Positions 33,981-46,259 of a stretch of DNA of 64,000 nt are shown piece by piece (position 1 is the first letter of the stretch; each line of letters starts with the position of its first letter). Source of the stretch: Guadua angustifolia (taxonomy: Eukaryota; Streptophyta; Magnoliopsida; Poales; Poaceae); NCBI GenBank assembly GCA_036346375.1, contig CM070508.1, forward strand, positions 15,928,852 through 15,992,851. Direction: 5' to 3'. The position numbers and the translations under genes were made by a program. A model generated the notes under the pieces. It was not told where the DNA came from. It searched no databases and saw only the letters and a list, made by a program, of their open reading frames with translations.

Positions 33981-36588
33981 TTAAGAACGGAGCATTTTAA
34001 CTTTGGGCACCGCCTTCTTCATCTGCCGAGATCTTTCTTTTTCCTCTTTCTTGCGGAGTGCCTCGGCGCTCAATTTGGCCTCTGACTCTTCGATAAGTTT
34101 TTTCTTTTCAGCCTTTTTCTTTTGCTGAGCTTCCTGCCTGACACTCTGAAGTTCCCTGAAAGCCTCCTGGGCAGCCTTTGTTCTAGCAGCTTCAGTTTTC
34201 GAGCGAGCCTGCCATTAGCATGGTAGGAGCATTAGACCATATAACGGGAAAATGGTTGTGAAGTGTGAACAAATAGGAAGATACAAAGAGGATACGATAC
34301 TCACATGCGAGCTGAGCTTGTAACGTCCGACCAAATCAATGTAGTATGGCACAAGAGCAACTAATCTTGTCATCTCAGCCATGTTGTTTGCATCTGGCAG
34401 TACAAACTTGAACGTGAGGACCTTCTTGTAAGAGCCTGCCAATTGATCTGAAAAATGAAGTGAGATGAACCACTTCCCAAATTTCTCGAATGCTTTGTCA
34501 CCAAGAACCTGCAGACAATGAGTTGTTAGAATACTATATAGATGTAGGCCACTGTATAGCATTGCTCAATCATGGTAAAGGCACACTAAATACAAAAATA
34601 ACCCTCAAAGTAGGTTCTGTTAATTGTGTATTTAAGAATCATTTGGCCTAGCTTAATCTTAGGCTCTGGGTGCTAACAAGCTAGTTCTGGGCAGCCGAGC
34701 CTTGGCTCGGTTGGCTGGTGCAAGCAGCGCTCGGCCAGCCCACCCGCATTCGAGCGCTGCTCGACGCGAGCACACATAGGGCCGTGTGCAGCGCGCGTGT
34801 GTGTGTGCGTGGGTGTGAGTACGCGTTTGTAACTCGCCTGTTGTTGCTTCTTCTTTAGTAAATGCCAGAGGTCCTGGTCAATTTTCCAAAAAAAAAAAAA
34901 AGCTAGCTCTAGGGATGACTGAACTATGACTATAGAAGTATAAGTTCAAGGTATTCCTTCCCTAGACAGATGAGGCTTCATTATGTACCAAATCGTCAAA
35001 TGTGCAAAAAAGGTACCCAAAAAAACATTTCCAAGACAAGTATGGTGTGTTCAAAATTGATAAAACCTTATGTAAAAACCATCATCATGATACCACACTT
35101 CTGCAGTTGTAAAAATTACAAACATAGAAACAGGTGATTTTTCCTATCACTTGATAATATGGCACCAATATAAAATGGAAGAGTAGTTATAAACATGGGA
35201 AATAAACTGACGTTGATCTTCCATAAAGCAAGAAACTCAGCTCAATTTACAATTTATCTCCTTTACACTTATCCAAATGCCATGCCAGCAATTAATGACA
35301 TAATTCAGAAAAGGTGAGGGTTTCTCAAATGAGAAATATTCCATCTTTCTCCTTTTGGATGTATTCTTAAACAATTCAAAAGCTATACTAGCTCAATTTT
35401 AAAGGAGATTTACCTATATTACTTTCATAGAAAAACAAAGTCAGCACCAGTACGCCTCACTAGAACTATGTCTTAAACTATGTTATCCGACGGAACCATT
35501 TACCCAGTTCAGCTGTATCTACGAAACTAAAGTTCTGAATGGAAGTAAGCAAATTAAATCCTCACCTGATCTAGCACAGCCTCAGTGATCATATCCCCAG
35601 CAACATCCTTCGACTCGGCCACCACCACAAGCTCATCCGCGACCCATCTCCTCCCTGCAGGAGCTGACGTAAGAGCACTAGCAAACCTTTGAAGGTCCCT
35701 CTCGTCCTTCTGCATCGATTTTGCCACCTTCTTCCTTGCTATGGCCACCACCACGTGGTCCATGGCTTCCTCGTTCATCACCACCTCGAACGTGATGGTG
35801 TCCTTCCTGGGGAACACCAGCTCCACCAGCTTGGACAGCAGGTCGTGCCGCGCGCGCATCTCCATGGTGGCGAGCATCCCCTGGCAAAACCGTCTCCCGC
35901 TCGCGTAGAACTTGAACACGTCCTGCCCTTCCTTCAGCAGGAGGGGCGTGTCCTTGTCGTTGCCGGTGCCGAGGAGGCTGAAGTTCTTGTCGAAGATGGA
36001 GTCTTTGGTGGCGAATTTGGTGGCCCAGGCCAGCGCGATTGCCTCGTTCTGCCGCTTCCCGGTGAAGTAGTTGAGCACGAAGCAGATCAGGAAGCTGACG
36101 CAGGAAATCTCGATGGAGTACGCGCGGAGCAGCTCCGCCGGCCGCTTCGGCGGGGCCGGCGCTGCCTCGGCCGCGGCCTCAGCAGAGGGATCTGACGGGG
36201 AGGCCTCGGCTGACGTGGAGGATTCATCAGAGGAAGTCGCTTCCGGAACAGGGATGCCCTCGAACTCGTCTTCGTCCCAGAGATCGAGCGCCGGGGTGGG
36301 GTTCGGAGGCGTGGGAGTGGGGGTCGGGTTGGGGTTTGGGTTTGGGGTGGAGGTGGTGGTGACGGGAGGGGGAGGAGCGGAGGTGGAGAGCGAGATGGGC
36401 GGTAGGTCGACGTCAAGGTCGAGCCCCCCTTCGTCATCGTCGTCGGCGGCGAGGTCGGCCGCGACGGAGGGGAAGTCGTCGGAGTCGAAGCCCTCGAAGT
36501 GGGCAGCGAGGGAGAGGGAGAGGTGGAGGGCGAGTAGGAGGAGGAGGATGATCGCGCGCGGCGGCCGGATCCAGCTCGGCGTCGCCAT
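33981..36588 (-). CDS. CCDC47-like ER membrane protein (DUF1682 family)
   Basis: Three minus-strand exons, 36588-35566, 34508-34305 and 34208-33981, join in frame to 484 residues plus stop with GT-AG introns. It matches the plant family typified by At5g49945, homologous to animal CCDC47. CCDC47 is part of the PAT complex that chaperones multi-pass membrane proteins at the ER translocon and affects calcium handling; in plants the role is inferred. Residues 1-29 form a signal peptide, followed by HFEGF. Then come an Asp-rich luminal stretch (35-62), a Pro/Thr/Asn-rich repeat (80-99), a DLWDEDEFEG acidic motif (102-111) and an Ala/Pro-rich spacer. A transmembrane segment (about 158-175) leads into the conserved cytosolic DUF1682 domain. 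The C-terminus is a Lys/Glu-rich coiled coil ending in a basic tail. Length fits the family. A SINE sits in intron 1. Confidence 0.92.
34692..34901 (+). mobile_element. tRNA-derived SINE in intron 1 of gene 3
   Basis: About 210 bp with a 5' tRNA-like part. It has an A-box-like GGTTGGCTGGTGC (near 34720) and a B-box-like GCATTCGAGC (near 34746), then a GT-rich body and a 3' A-run of about 14 bases. Imperfect flanking copies AGCTAGTTCTGGG (34679-34691) and AGCTAGCTCTAGGG (34901-34914) look like a target duplication. It lies antisense to the host gene. Confidence 0.75.
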
Positions 36589-37474
36589 GGATGAGAAGGC
36601 GGAAGGGGGGATTTCTCCCTACCTCCTCCTCCTTTTACGGGTGGGTGTAACGGTGAAGACGAAGGGGAGGGAAGCAGATCTTCGTCCGAAGGGGAGAGGG
36701 CGAAAAAAAAAACAGTGTTTCACTTTTTCACTCAATACAAACTGCACAGATCTTAAAACAAGTGACAGGGTAAATAATCAATATCTATTTTTTATTTATA
36801 TTTTAATATTTATATAACTGTTAAAAAAATATGGAAGCTCCTATATAGTCACTGCAATCCATGATTCGCTCCTATATAGTCAGTGCAATTCATGATTCGC
36901 TCTGTATATTTTAGTGATATGTGGTTTTAGAATCTGTATATTAGAAGGATATTATGATGCAAATTATCAATAACATAACTAAAAAAGAATAGATCATCCA
37001 TTTTTCCGATAGAAAAGGTCGGGGATCCGTAGAGCCATCGAAGTTGTTGATCATTGAATCTGACACGAGAAAATTTGATTTCCACAAAATTATGCTGTTC
37101 ACACGCTCAGACTGATGGGGCGGCTAATGACAATATGGCATACTCCTCCCTTTCTCTGTATCTTTTGTACTCTCTTTTTTTTAAAAAAAAATCTGGTGGT
37201 TGTGGATGCATTTTTCACTGTCTAAACATCCACCCACCTCTCCTCAAATCACTTTTTCACCTCTAAAAAGTCTTTGACAAAAATAAAAAATTGCCTCATA
37301 ACAAACATATTATCTAGTTAAAAAAAGTGTGCGATAGGTGTACGATGCAAACAATGGCGAAGGTAGGAGTGTAGTGGAAGCCAAACTCGACAGTAGAGAC
37401 ACGGTGTGGATTGGGACGGACCTCGATCAGGCATTGTGGCGGAGTCGAGAGTATAATGTAAGCTAAGCCTATTA
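36589..37474. other. Upstream region of gene 3 and intergenic sequence
   Basis: The first about 130 bases probably hold the leader and promoter of gene 3 (minus strand). A 31-bp tandem duplication containing CTATATAGTC lies at 36837-36898. The rest shows no gene. Confidence 0.45.
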
Positions 37475-38597
37475 TCAACAGCATTTTAACATTTGAATAA
37501 AATTAGTTTTATTCATAACAAAGTACGGGTATTCAACCAGTACTATTAAAAGAGTTAGGAAGTGGTACTTCTTTCCGCTTCTCTTTGTGGCGACATGTGG
37601 GCTATCGCCAAAATAGCAATTTGGTGGCTTGACAAATTTCTCTTCCATCTCATTCCCTTTCGGTGTTTCTCTCCTCCTGCAAAACCTCCTTTGCAGCAAC
37701 CCAACAACAAACCCTAGCCACCCATGCAGGGGCGGAGCTGGGCCTAGGGCCACTGGGGCCTGGGCCCCAGGCCTAGCCCAAATTAGAGTGTATTTTTACT
37801 GTTGATTTTAATTTGGGCCCCAGGCCTCCGGCCTAGTCCGCCAGCCACACGACTGCAAAGCAAAGGCCCGGCCCGAGCAAAAGAAAACACAAACGAGGCG
37901 ACGAAAGACAAACAGCCAAAAAGCAAAGCCTCGTGTTTAGGGCAGACAAGCAGCAGCCAAGCCAGTCGTCGCGCCCGCCAGCCGCCTCAGCCCGGCCCGG
38001 CCAGTCAGATCCAAATCCTCCCAGGTCCCAGCTCCGGCCGGCCCGGCGCCCCCGGCCACCATTGCGGTTGAAGCTTATGCATGCCGCCTCCTTCCCACGG
38101 CCAGACTTTACTCGGTCTCCATTGACGCTTCTGCCTTTCCTGCTGCGCTTATGCTCGCCGCTCGCTTGCCGCAACGCCGAGATCGAGTCGCCCACTCGCC
38201 CGCCCCGATTTCGCTTTACGCCGCCCTCGCCGCCGACGGCGCTTGCTACTCGTTGCCACAAGGCCAAGGTGGCTCGGATTCGCCGGCCGCTGGCCAAGGA
38301 TCTGCCTCGCTTTTCATTTGCCGCTTGCAGGCGCAGCCATCGCAAGGCTTTGGTCGCCTCGAGCGAGCTCGAGGCGCTGGACTACTGGAGTTGGAGGGAT
38401 GCCGGGCTGGTCTGTGGTCTCTCTGGTCTGGATTTGAGAGTTGAGTTGAGACTTTGAGAGTTGAGAGTGACTGAGACAATCATTTGATGCCTTGATGGAG
38501 TTGATGCCACTCTGGATTTGATCAGTGAACCAGATAATCAGTGAAACTGGTATTGCTTTTTTTCTTATTTGATTGATGCCTTGATCTATACAATCTA

Positions 38598-38702
38598 CAT
38601 TCTATCATTGAATCATAAATCCGCCACTGATTCTATAGAGTATAGACTGAGAGTCTATACTCTATAGAATGAATGAACGATTTATGATTCAATGATAGAA
38701 TG
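38598..38702. repeat. Nested perfect hairpin in hAT leader
   Basis: Two stacked inverted repeats. The outer arms of 24 bp are 38598-38621 and 38679-38702; the inner arms of 19 bp are 38630-38648 and 38652-38670, around a 3-base loop. Only 8 unpaired bases separate outer and inner arms on each side. All arm bases pair. Confidence 0.92.
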
Positions 38703-38784
38703 ATAGCTCATAGTTGGTAATTCAGTTGAAATGTTGAATGATTACAGAATACTGATTGAACTCAATTTGATGTAATAGAAACAC

Positions 38785-41425
38785 ATGATGAAGAGGTCGA
38801 AGCCATTGTCATCTTATTTTCCAGTACAGTCACAGTCCAACCAATCCCCTCCGGAAACAATAGGAACTGCAGCTAGCAATACCCAACAAAACAATCCTCG
38901 TGTTGTGCTTAATTTGGAAGATATTGTTGCCGATCCTGGACTTCGGAAACCAATTGAGGAATTCGATGTGGATATTAGGGATGCTGCTAGAAGGGAGTAT
39001 TTGTTACGAGGACCATGCCAGCCGAAAGGTCATAAGTTTCCACGGAAATTTATAGGAAATCACAAAAGAAGTTTTCAAGAAGAGTGGTTCAAAAGGCATG
39101 ATTGGTTAGAATATAGTGTTGCTAAAGATGCTGCCTTTTGTTTTTATTGTTTTCTATTTAAGCAATGGAAACCTGAAAACTTTGGTGTTGATACATATAC
39201 AAAGGCGGGGTTTAGTTATTGGAAGAATGCAATTAAATCTTTTGATGAACATGTTGGTAAAATCGATAGTGTTCATAATAAAGCTAGAAAATGTTGTGAG
39301 GATTTTAAAAATCGAGGCGAGTGTCACACATGTGTGGTGATACAAGCAAGAAGAAGGAGGAAGAATATTTGGGTCAGACATTGTTATTTTAGGTGTTGTA
39401 AGGTTTCTTCTATTGCAAGCGCTAGCTTTTCGTGGGCATGACGAGTCTTCTAGATCAAACAATAGAGGAAACTTTTTAGAGATGCTGCAATGGTATAAAG
39501 AGAAGGATAAAAATGCTGCAAAACTATTAGATAGTGCTCCAGGAACCATTTAATGACTTCGCCAGAAATACGTAAACAGTTGTGCAAAGCTTGTGCAGAA
39601 GAGACCACTAAAGCCATTGTGGATGATATTGGGGATAGACAATTTGCTGTTCTTGTCGATGAGTCTCGAGATGCATCTATCAAGGAACAAATGGCTGTAA
39701 TTTTGAGGTTAGTATGTGCTATTTGGAATTTTTGGCTTTTTAACTACGTTTCTTCCTCTTATTAAAAACTACTCTCCTTTCTCCATGTAGGTATGTGAAC
39801 AACCAAGGGCAGGTGATTGAGAGATTTCTTGGGATTCAACATGTTAATGACACGACATCAGCTTCATTGAAGGTAGCTTTGGATGCTATGTTGGTTCGTC
39901 ATGGTTTATCTATCCATAGATTGCGAGGACAAGGATATGATGGTGCATCAAACATGAGAGGGGAATTCCACGGGCTACAAAGACGGGTATTGGATGAAAA
40001 TCTGCATGCATTTTATATACATTGCTTTGCTCATCAACTGCAATTAGTGGTTGTTTCTGTTGCCAAGTGTTGTTCTTCTGTCTTGGATTTCTTTAACTAC
40101 GCCACTTTGATTGTCAACACTGTTAGTGCTTCTTGTAAGAGGCATGATCAATTGGCCCAACAACACCATGATAATCTTGTGAGTAGATTGGAAAGCGGTG
40201 AAATTTTTACAGGAAGAGGGAAAAACCAAGAAACTAATCTTGCAAGACCTGGGGATACTCGATGGGGTACACATCACAAAACCTTATGTCGTCTTCTCCT
40301 GATGTGGGTTGCAGTCCTTGAGGTATTAGAGAACATATGTGATGATGCAACAAATACAACACAAAAAACCACAGCTTCAGGTTTGTTGTGACAAATGGAA
40401 AGCTTTGAGTTTGTGCTTTATATTGCATCTTATGATTAGAATATTGGGCAAAACTAATGATCTGTCACATTGCTTGCAAAAGAAAGATCAGAATATTGTT
40501 CGTGCTATAGGATTGGTTGGGGCCACATTGCAAAAAATTAATGACATAAGGCAGCATGGTTGGGATGAGCTCTTTCAGGAGGTAAAGACATTTTGTCTGC
40601 AACATAACATTATTGTGCCAAACATGTCGGATACAATAATGTTAGGGGCCGCCGAGAGGTCGTGGAAGCCAATTGGTAACTCACTACATCATTTCAATAA
40701 TGAAATATTTAATGTGGTGCTTGATCAAATTATTGTCGAGTTAAACAATCGCTTTGCTGAAAGATCTACTCAGTTATTGAGATGTATTGCTTGTCTTGAT
40801 CCAAAGAATTCTTTTGCCAACTTTGATGAAGACAAGCTAATTGAGCTAGCTAAGATGTATAACGCCGACTTCTCCCAATATGATTGCATAGTACTTAAGG
40901 ACCAACTTGAGACATTCATTGCTGATGTGAGAGCTGATTCAGATTTTTTAAGTTGTAATGACCTTGGTAATCTTGCTGTGAAGATGGTTCAGACTGATAG
41001 ACATACAGTTTTTCCATTGGTATATCATCTCATTGAATTGGCCTTGATTTTGCCCGTTGCAACCGCAACAGTAGAGAGAGCTTTCTCAGCTATGAACATT
41101 GTCAAAACAGAGTTGCGTAATAAGATGAATGATGAATGGATGAATGATAGTATGATATGCTACATTGAGCGAGATGTATTTGCAAGCATTGAAGATAACA
41201 AGATTTTACAACGTTTTCAAAGTATGAGGTCTCGTAAGCAACAATTACCTCGTAGTCTTCGTGCTAGTGGTATGTTACATTCTTCTAATACAATTTGTCT
41301 TAATAGTTATCTTCGTAGTTTTCTGTGTCCAATTTACATATGCAATTTCCTTTTTTACAGGTTCAGGTTCTTGTTCTATTGGTGATGAAAATATGATAGT
41401 CTCGGATGCACCAAACATTTCTTAA
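38785..41425 (+). pseudogene. hAT transposase, TTF-type zinc finger and dimerisation domain
   Basis: The gene encodes a plant TTF-type (zinc finger MYM-like) hAT transposase, which in intact form cuts and joins the element's ends in the nucleus. The N-terminal TTF finger region (39050-39180) includes CFYCFLF. The central catalytic region (39550-40400) contains VLVDESRD and GYDGASNMRG. The hAT dimerisation domain is at about 41000-41180. A GT-AG intron fits at 39708-39790, and a second near 41270-41360 would give an end at 41425. Lesions: a frame change around 39325-39390, a missing base near 39546, TGA at 40389-40391 and a shift near 40420. Long open stretches (39795-40391 and 40339-41385) show decay is fairly recent. 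It cannot make a full product as read. Confidence 0.82.
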
Positions 41426-42135
41426 TTAGGTATTAAGTTTTCAACCACTCCACTACATTTATTATTTTGACATATTTTATCTATTTTATTGAAATGTTAA
41501 GCATGGAATTCAAATTTATCTTTAATTGTGTATTTATGTAGTGTTTTTGTTGTATTTCTATGTGAGTAGTATTTGGCGTTAGTTATTGCTGCTTAGTTTT
41601 CGACCCTAGGCTTGACAAAATCCTGGCTCCGCCACTGCGTCCATGCACTGTGCTTCTCCTACCTGTTAGACTCGGCCAAACACGAAACTGGTTTGGAAGA
41701 ATCTGTGGAAGAATTAAACAGAGAATGGGGAAAGGAAAAGTATAGAAGCACCTCTCAAGGAAGAAACTAGAGTTCTAAAATGCTACGCTAGGTAATGTAC
41801 TCAATAATATTTTTCCCATCATACCTCTTCTCCTTTCCATCGGGTTAAGTACCTAGAGTTGATTACAAAATAGTATTACAACTAGAAAAGCAAAATGACT
41901 GTGGACAAGGATTAGCGAAATTGACTGCTACAGTTTCAGCATAGTAATTACTACTTGTCCTAAGCTATTCGATTCCATTAGTGAAATCTCCATAATCAAT
42001 CTATACCCTCCATTTTTCCTTAAGTGAACTCGACCAAACGTTACAACTATTTGCCGACTTAGTTTTCTCTGAACTTCATAACAACAATTCCTTCCTTGCG
42101 CCTGAACTGAACTCGCATAATCACCAGCCCTGACA

Positions 42136-42457
42136 ATTTGCCCCTACTAAACCTATTTCTTGTCCTCAAGGAACAAAGTATGGAAAGGTACTTCGCATGA
42201 AGGCGTGATCCTCCCATGTAGCGTCTGATGGTGCTAAATTTAGCCACTGAACCAACCACTAGGTAACCGATTCCCCTTTTCTTGGAATCACTCTTCTGTC
42301 CAAAACCTAATGCATGAAATTTAATGATGATCTTCTGTCTGAGCTCAGGTTTATTCCCCACATACAGTATTCCTTTATACCTCAACAATCCTGCTACTAA
42401 TGAGTAAGTGGCATTCGGCCCAACTGTGGTTTGTACTTCCTTCAGCAGCTTCTGACT
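42136..42457 (-). pseudogene. Chromovirus pol end: integrase zinc-binding start and chromodomain-like tail
   Basis: Minus-strand remnant of the host gypsy element. The part near 42300-42400 matches the region just before the integrase HHCC finger (an ELR..I..FH motif). The part at 42155-42250, in another frame, shows a QWLNL..ATWED motif of chromodomain-like tails. The integrase core between them is missing. A purine tract at about 42137-42150 ends the internal region. Confidence 0.7.
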
Positions 42458-42462
42458 ATAGT

Positions 42463-43467
42463 TGTCGGTGTACTTTGCACCGGGGTACCCTCTCCGTCGT
42501 AGAATTAGTAGGCCCAAGAAGCGGCCTGGCCTAGCGTGGCCCCCTGGCGAGCAGGTGGGCAATTATGCCTCGCTGGCAAAGCGGCCAGCGTGGCCCTCCG
42601 GGCGGCAGTGGGACATACCGCCACGGCAGAGGCCCGGCGGGCGAGCAGGTGGGCGATTATGCCCCGCCGCCAGCGAGAGGTTCGTGTGGCCTCGCCGGCA
42701 GTGGGCGACATACCGCCGCCAAAGGGAGGCCTGTGGCCCCTCGCCGAGCGGTGGGCAATTACGCCGCCACGGGCGAAGCGGCCCGTGGTGGCTGGTGGGC
42801 GGGAGGCGATCAAGCCCGCACGCCGGGCGTCGGCAGGTGGCGGCTCGGCAAGCGGCGCCGCTTGGGCCCCCTCGTCAGGCCACGAAGGCAACCAAAGGAA
42901 TGAGGAGAAGGCTTCGCCTCGAAGCCTCCTTCCCCTGACACCCTGTGTCAGGGCCATTGATTGTGAGGAATTCTGCTATCGACACGACGATGGCCCATCC
43001 CTCTGACATCTCTCACCAAACCCGTCGCAGGAGCGTCATATCCTGGGCGGACCGGGCGAAGCCACGCAGCGGCATTAAATGGAGTCTAAAGGACAAGGCT
43101 ACAGTGACGGGTGTAATAAATGAGTCATGGGTCGGTGTAAGGCTGGGATGATGGGTGTAATTAATGAGTTGTAGATCAGTATAGCGTCACCTTCTTACCT
43201 GCCCGGGCCAACCCTGTCTATATAAGGGCGCTCTGGTGCATGGGAGAAGTGGAATGGGTAGATCCAGAGGACTCACGCAACCCGTGCTGGAGGCCTGAAC
43301 CTGGGTACATCACCGCGTTCATCGATCTGTCGATCCCGGGAATACTTTCCGTGAGAGCCATTAGGGTTTCCGGCCACGAAGACGCCCTCTACTGAACCAT
43401 ACCCTCTATCCTGGGAGTAGTCAACCCTGTTCGTTGACGGGGTCCTATTCGGCGAAATACGCCAACA
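42463..43467 (+). mobile_element. Gypsy solo LTR, 1005 bp, duplication ATAGT
   Basis: Starts TGTCGGTG, ends CCAACA, and is flanked by perfect ATAGT copies (42458-42462 and 43468-43472). A TATA box (CTATATAAGG) lies near 43218-43227. The GC-rich first part (42520-42850) consists of imperfect repeats of about 52 bp. It belongs to the same family as the LTR at 62180. It interrupts the host chromovirus pol. Confidence 0.92.
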
Positions 43468-43472
43468 ATAGT

Positions 43473-43672
43473 CATCTCCAACATAGCTATCTAAGATCTC
43501 CAATATCCATTCAGGCAAGACTGTTGTGATTGCTAGACAGGAAGCCTCATGAACATCTCCATAAGTGTCCCTTCTTGAAAGAGCATCAGCTGCTATATTT
43601 TCTTTTCCCCCTTTTATATTCAACTTGATAATCAAACTCAAGCAACTTGATCGGCAATTTGTGTTGTATTCC
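43473..43672 (-). pseudogene. Chromovirus RNase H end fragment
   Basis: Minus-strand piece with the GKENIAADALSRR motif that ends gypsy RNase H, followed by the linker to integrase. It lies between two solo LTRs and continues the pol of 46260-46646. Confidence 0.8.
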
Positions 43673-46254
43673 TGAAAGTGCATCTAGACACTAATGTTAT
43701 TTTGGTGATTAATGACAAACACATATAATGACAATCTATGTAATTGTGTAAATGCTTAACTTAGTGCTTAACAAATGACAAACCTCTAATATGATTATAT
43801 TTCTATGAGACTAACATGTTTATTGCCAAGTTGAGTATTAGTCTCATCTATTTAGAGGAAAATCAAGTGGATGGTTAAGCAAAGATAAGGTATGCAATCT
43901 CGGTATCCCTTCCATATTTGTTATTGCATTCCTTTTGTGCAAATGCATAGTGAACTCCAAGTAGTATGTTGATTGTATATATGCACATTGGTTCATGTCA
44001 TATTTATTTGTGCATATATGTTCATTTGAGTTCATTATGTGCTTTGCTTTTAGTATGCATGTAATAACTAGAGTTAAACTTCACATTGCTATAAATTGAC
44101 TTGGTGCATGCATGTGTTGGTTGTGTATCTTTTCATGCACCTCTCGTAGTGAAGTTTAATCTAGAGTTGGATCACATATTTACTCTTATTCCAAATAGTA
44201 GTTGCACATGTACAATTCGTGTATATTCTATCATGTGCTTCATTTAAGTAAAGACTGTGATCCTTGCCATGATTTAATTGATTCATCATATCGGCAATTA
44301 TCTCTCTAGTGCATATAGATCAATTACATAATTCATCATGATGCACTTAGTAGAGAACATTTCTTATGTCAAGTGTTTCCATTTATGTTGTGCTTCTTCA
44401 TATGAAACACTTGTGGTAATCAACTGCTCACAAATATCAATTTATTCATATCTATTGAGCTTTTGGGACTAATGTCTTTCATGAGTGGTTTGGAAAGAAT
44501 TAGGTCCCGTATGTGTATGATGACCAAGGTATCCGGAGGATGATCATTGCCGATGTCAACAAGATCTACGGTGTCACCAAGAGTTGAGGACTAAGTCAAG
44601 ATCGACTTGGCGTGGAGATCGTCAGAGAGGATGATCAAGTCAAGGTTGATAGGACGAGAGTCTCATGAGGTGAATCGAGTCAAGTTGGACAAGGCGAAGA
44701 TGTCATCAATTATATAGTGAAGGTCTTCATGCACCAAGATTAAGAAAGAAGACTGGCAAGTGATTATTTCTAGACTTGTATTATCTTTGATTTAATTTGA
44801 GTCTAAGGATTGCCGTACTATTAAGAGGGATGCAACGTTGAATGACTTTTAGATGTGTCAAGTGCTCAAATGATTCATCCTTGTGAAATTTAGAGAAAGA
44901 GTGGTGTTGGTGGTGCCGGAATGTGAGAATTGTAGGTCTCCCTTAGATTCTTGGTGAAATCTGGATTTATCCTTTGAGATTTGGGTAGTGAGACCTTGTT
45001 CGTTGTGTAGCCCTTGTTCTTAGCTTTCAATAGAGTCCAAAACCACTTAAATCGAGTCCGAATCAAAAGTTATGCTCTTTTTCGTCAGGGTCTTGAGTCC
45101 AAATCCGAGTATCCAGATTAATTCGAGTATCCGGACATTTAGTCCGGACACTGAAAAATGGTCCTGAGTATCCGGACTTTATGTAGATTCAAACGGCTAG
45201 TTTTTGGGGACCTCTATTTAAAGCCCCCTCTTGGGTAGCCGCTGGGGAGAGTGTTAATGGTTCCTTGGTGTCTTGGGGTGTATTCTTAGTGATCTTGAGC
45301 TCCCAAAAGCCCTCTAACCCTAGATCTTAGTGATCCCTTTGAGTGAAGGGTTGGGTGAGAGAGGGTAGTGCTCGGGTTGAGTGTGATTTGAATTGTTGAG
45401 CACTTGATTTCATCTCCAAGCTTATTCTTCGTGAGCATTTGTTACTCTTGAGGTTGAGGACTCCTAGACGGCTAGGAGGTCACCCACGAGCCACCCCAGA
45501 TTTTGTGTGGTTGGCCGTGGGAAGTTTGTAAAGGCGGATTCCACCTCCGCAAGGGAAGGAATCAAAGAAGTGAAGACCGGCGAGTGCATTTGTGCAACAC
45601 CGGAGGAAGAGGGTTGAAAGAGACCCTGCTCAAGCGCCAAAGGAGTTGAAACCCATGAGTGCATTTGTGCAACACCGGAGTAAGAGGGTTGAAAGAGACC
45701 CGACTCAAGTGTGACGGAGCCGCCTCAACGGAGACGAGGATCCTCAAGGATCCGAACTTCGGTGAAAAATCGTTGTTCCAAGTTTGCCTCTTGCCCTTGC
45801 TTTATTACTTGATTTTGAATCTTGAAATTGCCCGATCTATTTGATTATTGAGTTTCTCGCTAGGCATCTACTTGATCTAGGTTCCTGCTAGTGTTTATCA
45901 TCTTTGTGTTCAAGTAGATTGTTTAAAAGTTGGAGAAATTTCAAATTTCATCTCGAGGTGCCCAACCCGGAGTATCCGGACAATTACCCCGGATAGTCCG
46001 GATATTCATACCGGAGTATCCGGATAAAATCCCTGGACACTCCGGGCTGACCCCCTCGGCTCTCCAAGGTCTCCAATCCGGAGTATCCGGACAATTACCC
46101 CGGATAGTCCGGACATTTATACCGGAGTATCCGGATAAAATCCCCGGACACTCCGGACTGAAAACCTTGGATTGTTTTATTCCACTGTGATTTAGTTTTA
46201 AATTTATTATTCGCCTATTCACCCCCCCTCTAGGCGACATCACCTGCCCTTTCA
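43673..46254 (+). mobile_element. Copia (Sirevirus-type) solo LTR, duplication ATTCC
   Basis: Starts TGAAAGTGCATCTAG and ends CCTTTCA-like, the usual ends of grass Maximus/Sirevirus LTRs. ATTCC flanks both sides (43668-43672 and 46255-46259). Length is 2582 bp. It contains a tandem repeat of about 77 bp (45575-45725) and a 111-bp tandem repeat rich in TCCGGA (45970-46190). No internal region. Confidence 0.92.
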
Positions 46255-46259
46255 ATTCC

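Larger units (their letters stand above)
37727..41637 (+). mobile_element. 3.9-kb hAT element with TIRs
   Basis: The ends CAGGGGCGGAGC and GCTCCGCCACTG are near-perfect inverted repeats. Flanking 8-bp copies CACCCATG (37719-37726) and CGTCCATG (41638-41645) agree at six of eight positions. The interior holds a GC-rich leader (37830-38460), a long hairpin (38598-38702) and a transposase gene. It is of autonomous length, but the transposase is damaged. Confidence 0.88.
37475..42135 (-). mobile_element. 3' LTR of the host chromovirus, split by hAT element
   Basis: On the minus strand the LTR begins TGTCAGGG at 42135, directly after a purine tract (TAGTAGGGGCAAAT). It continues to 41638, is interrupted by the hAT element 37727-41637, and resumes at 37726. 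An AATAAA-type signal on the minus strand lies near 37500. The far end near 37475 is approximate because the partner LTR is outside the window. Confidence 0.5.

Noticed and set aside
36071..36817. 248-codon plus-strand frame
   Set aside because: It lies opposite to exon 1 of the CCDC47-like gene, whose minus-strand reading has signal peptide, domain and splice support.
37833..38457. GC-rich frames on both strands in the hAT leader
   Set aside because: Low-complexity translations without motifs, upstream of the recognised transposase.
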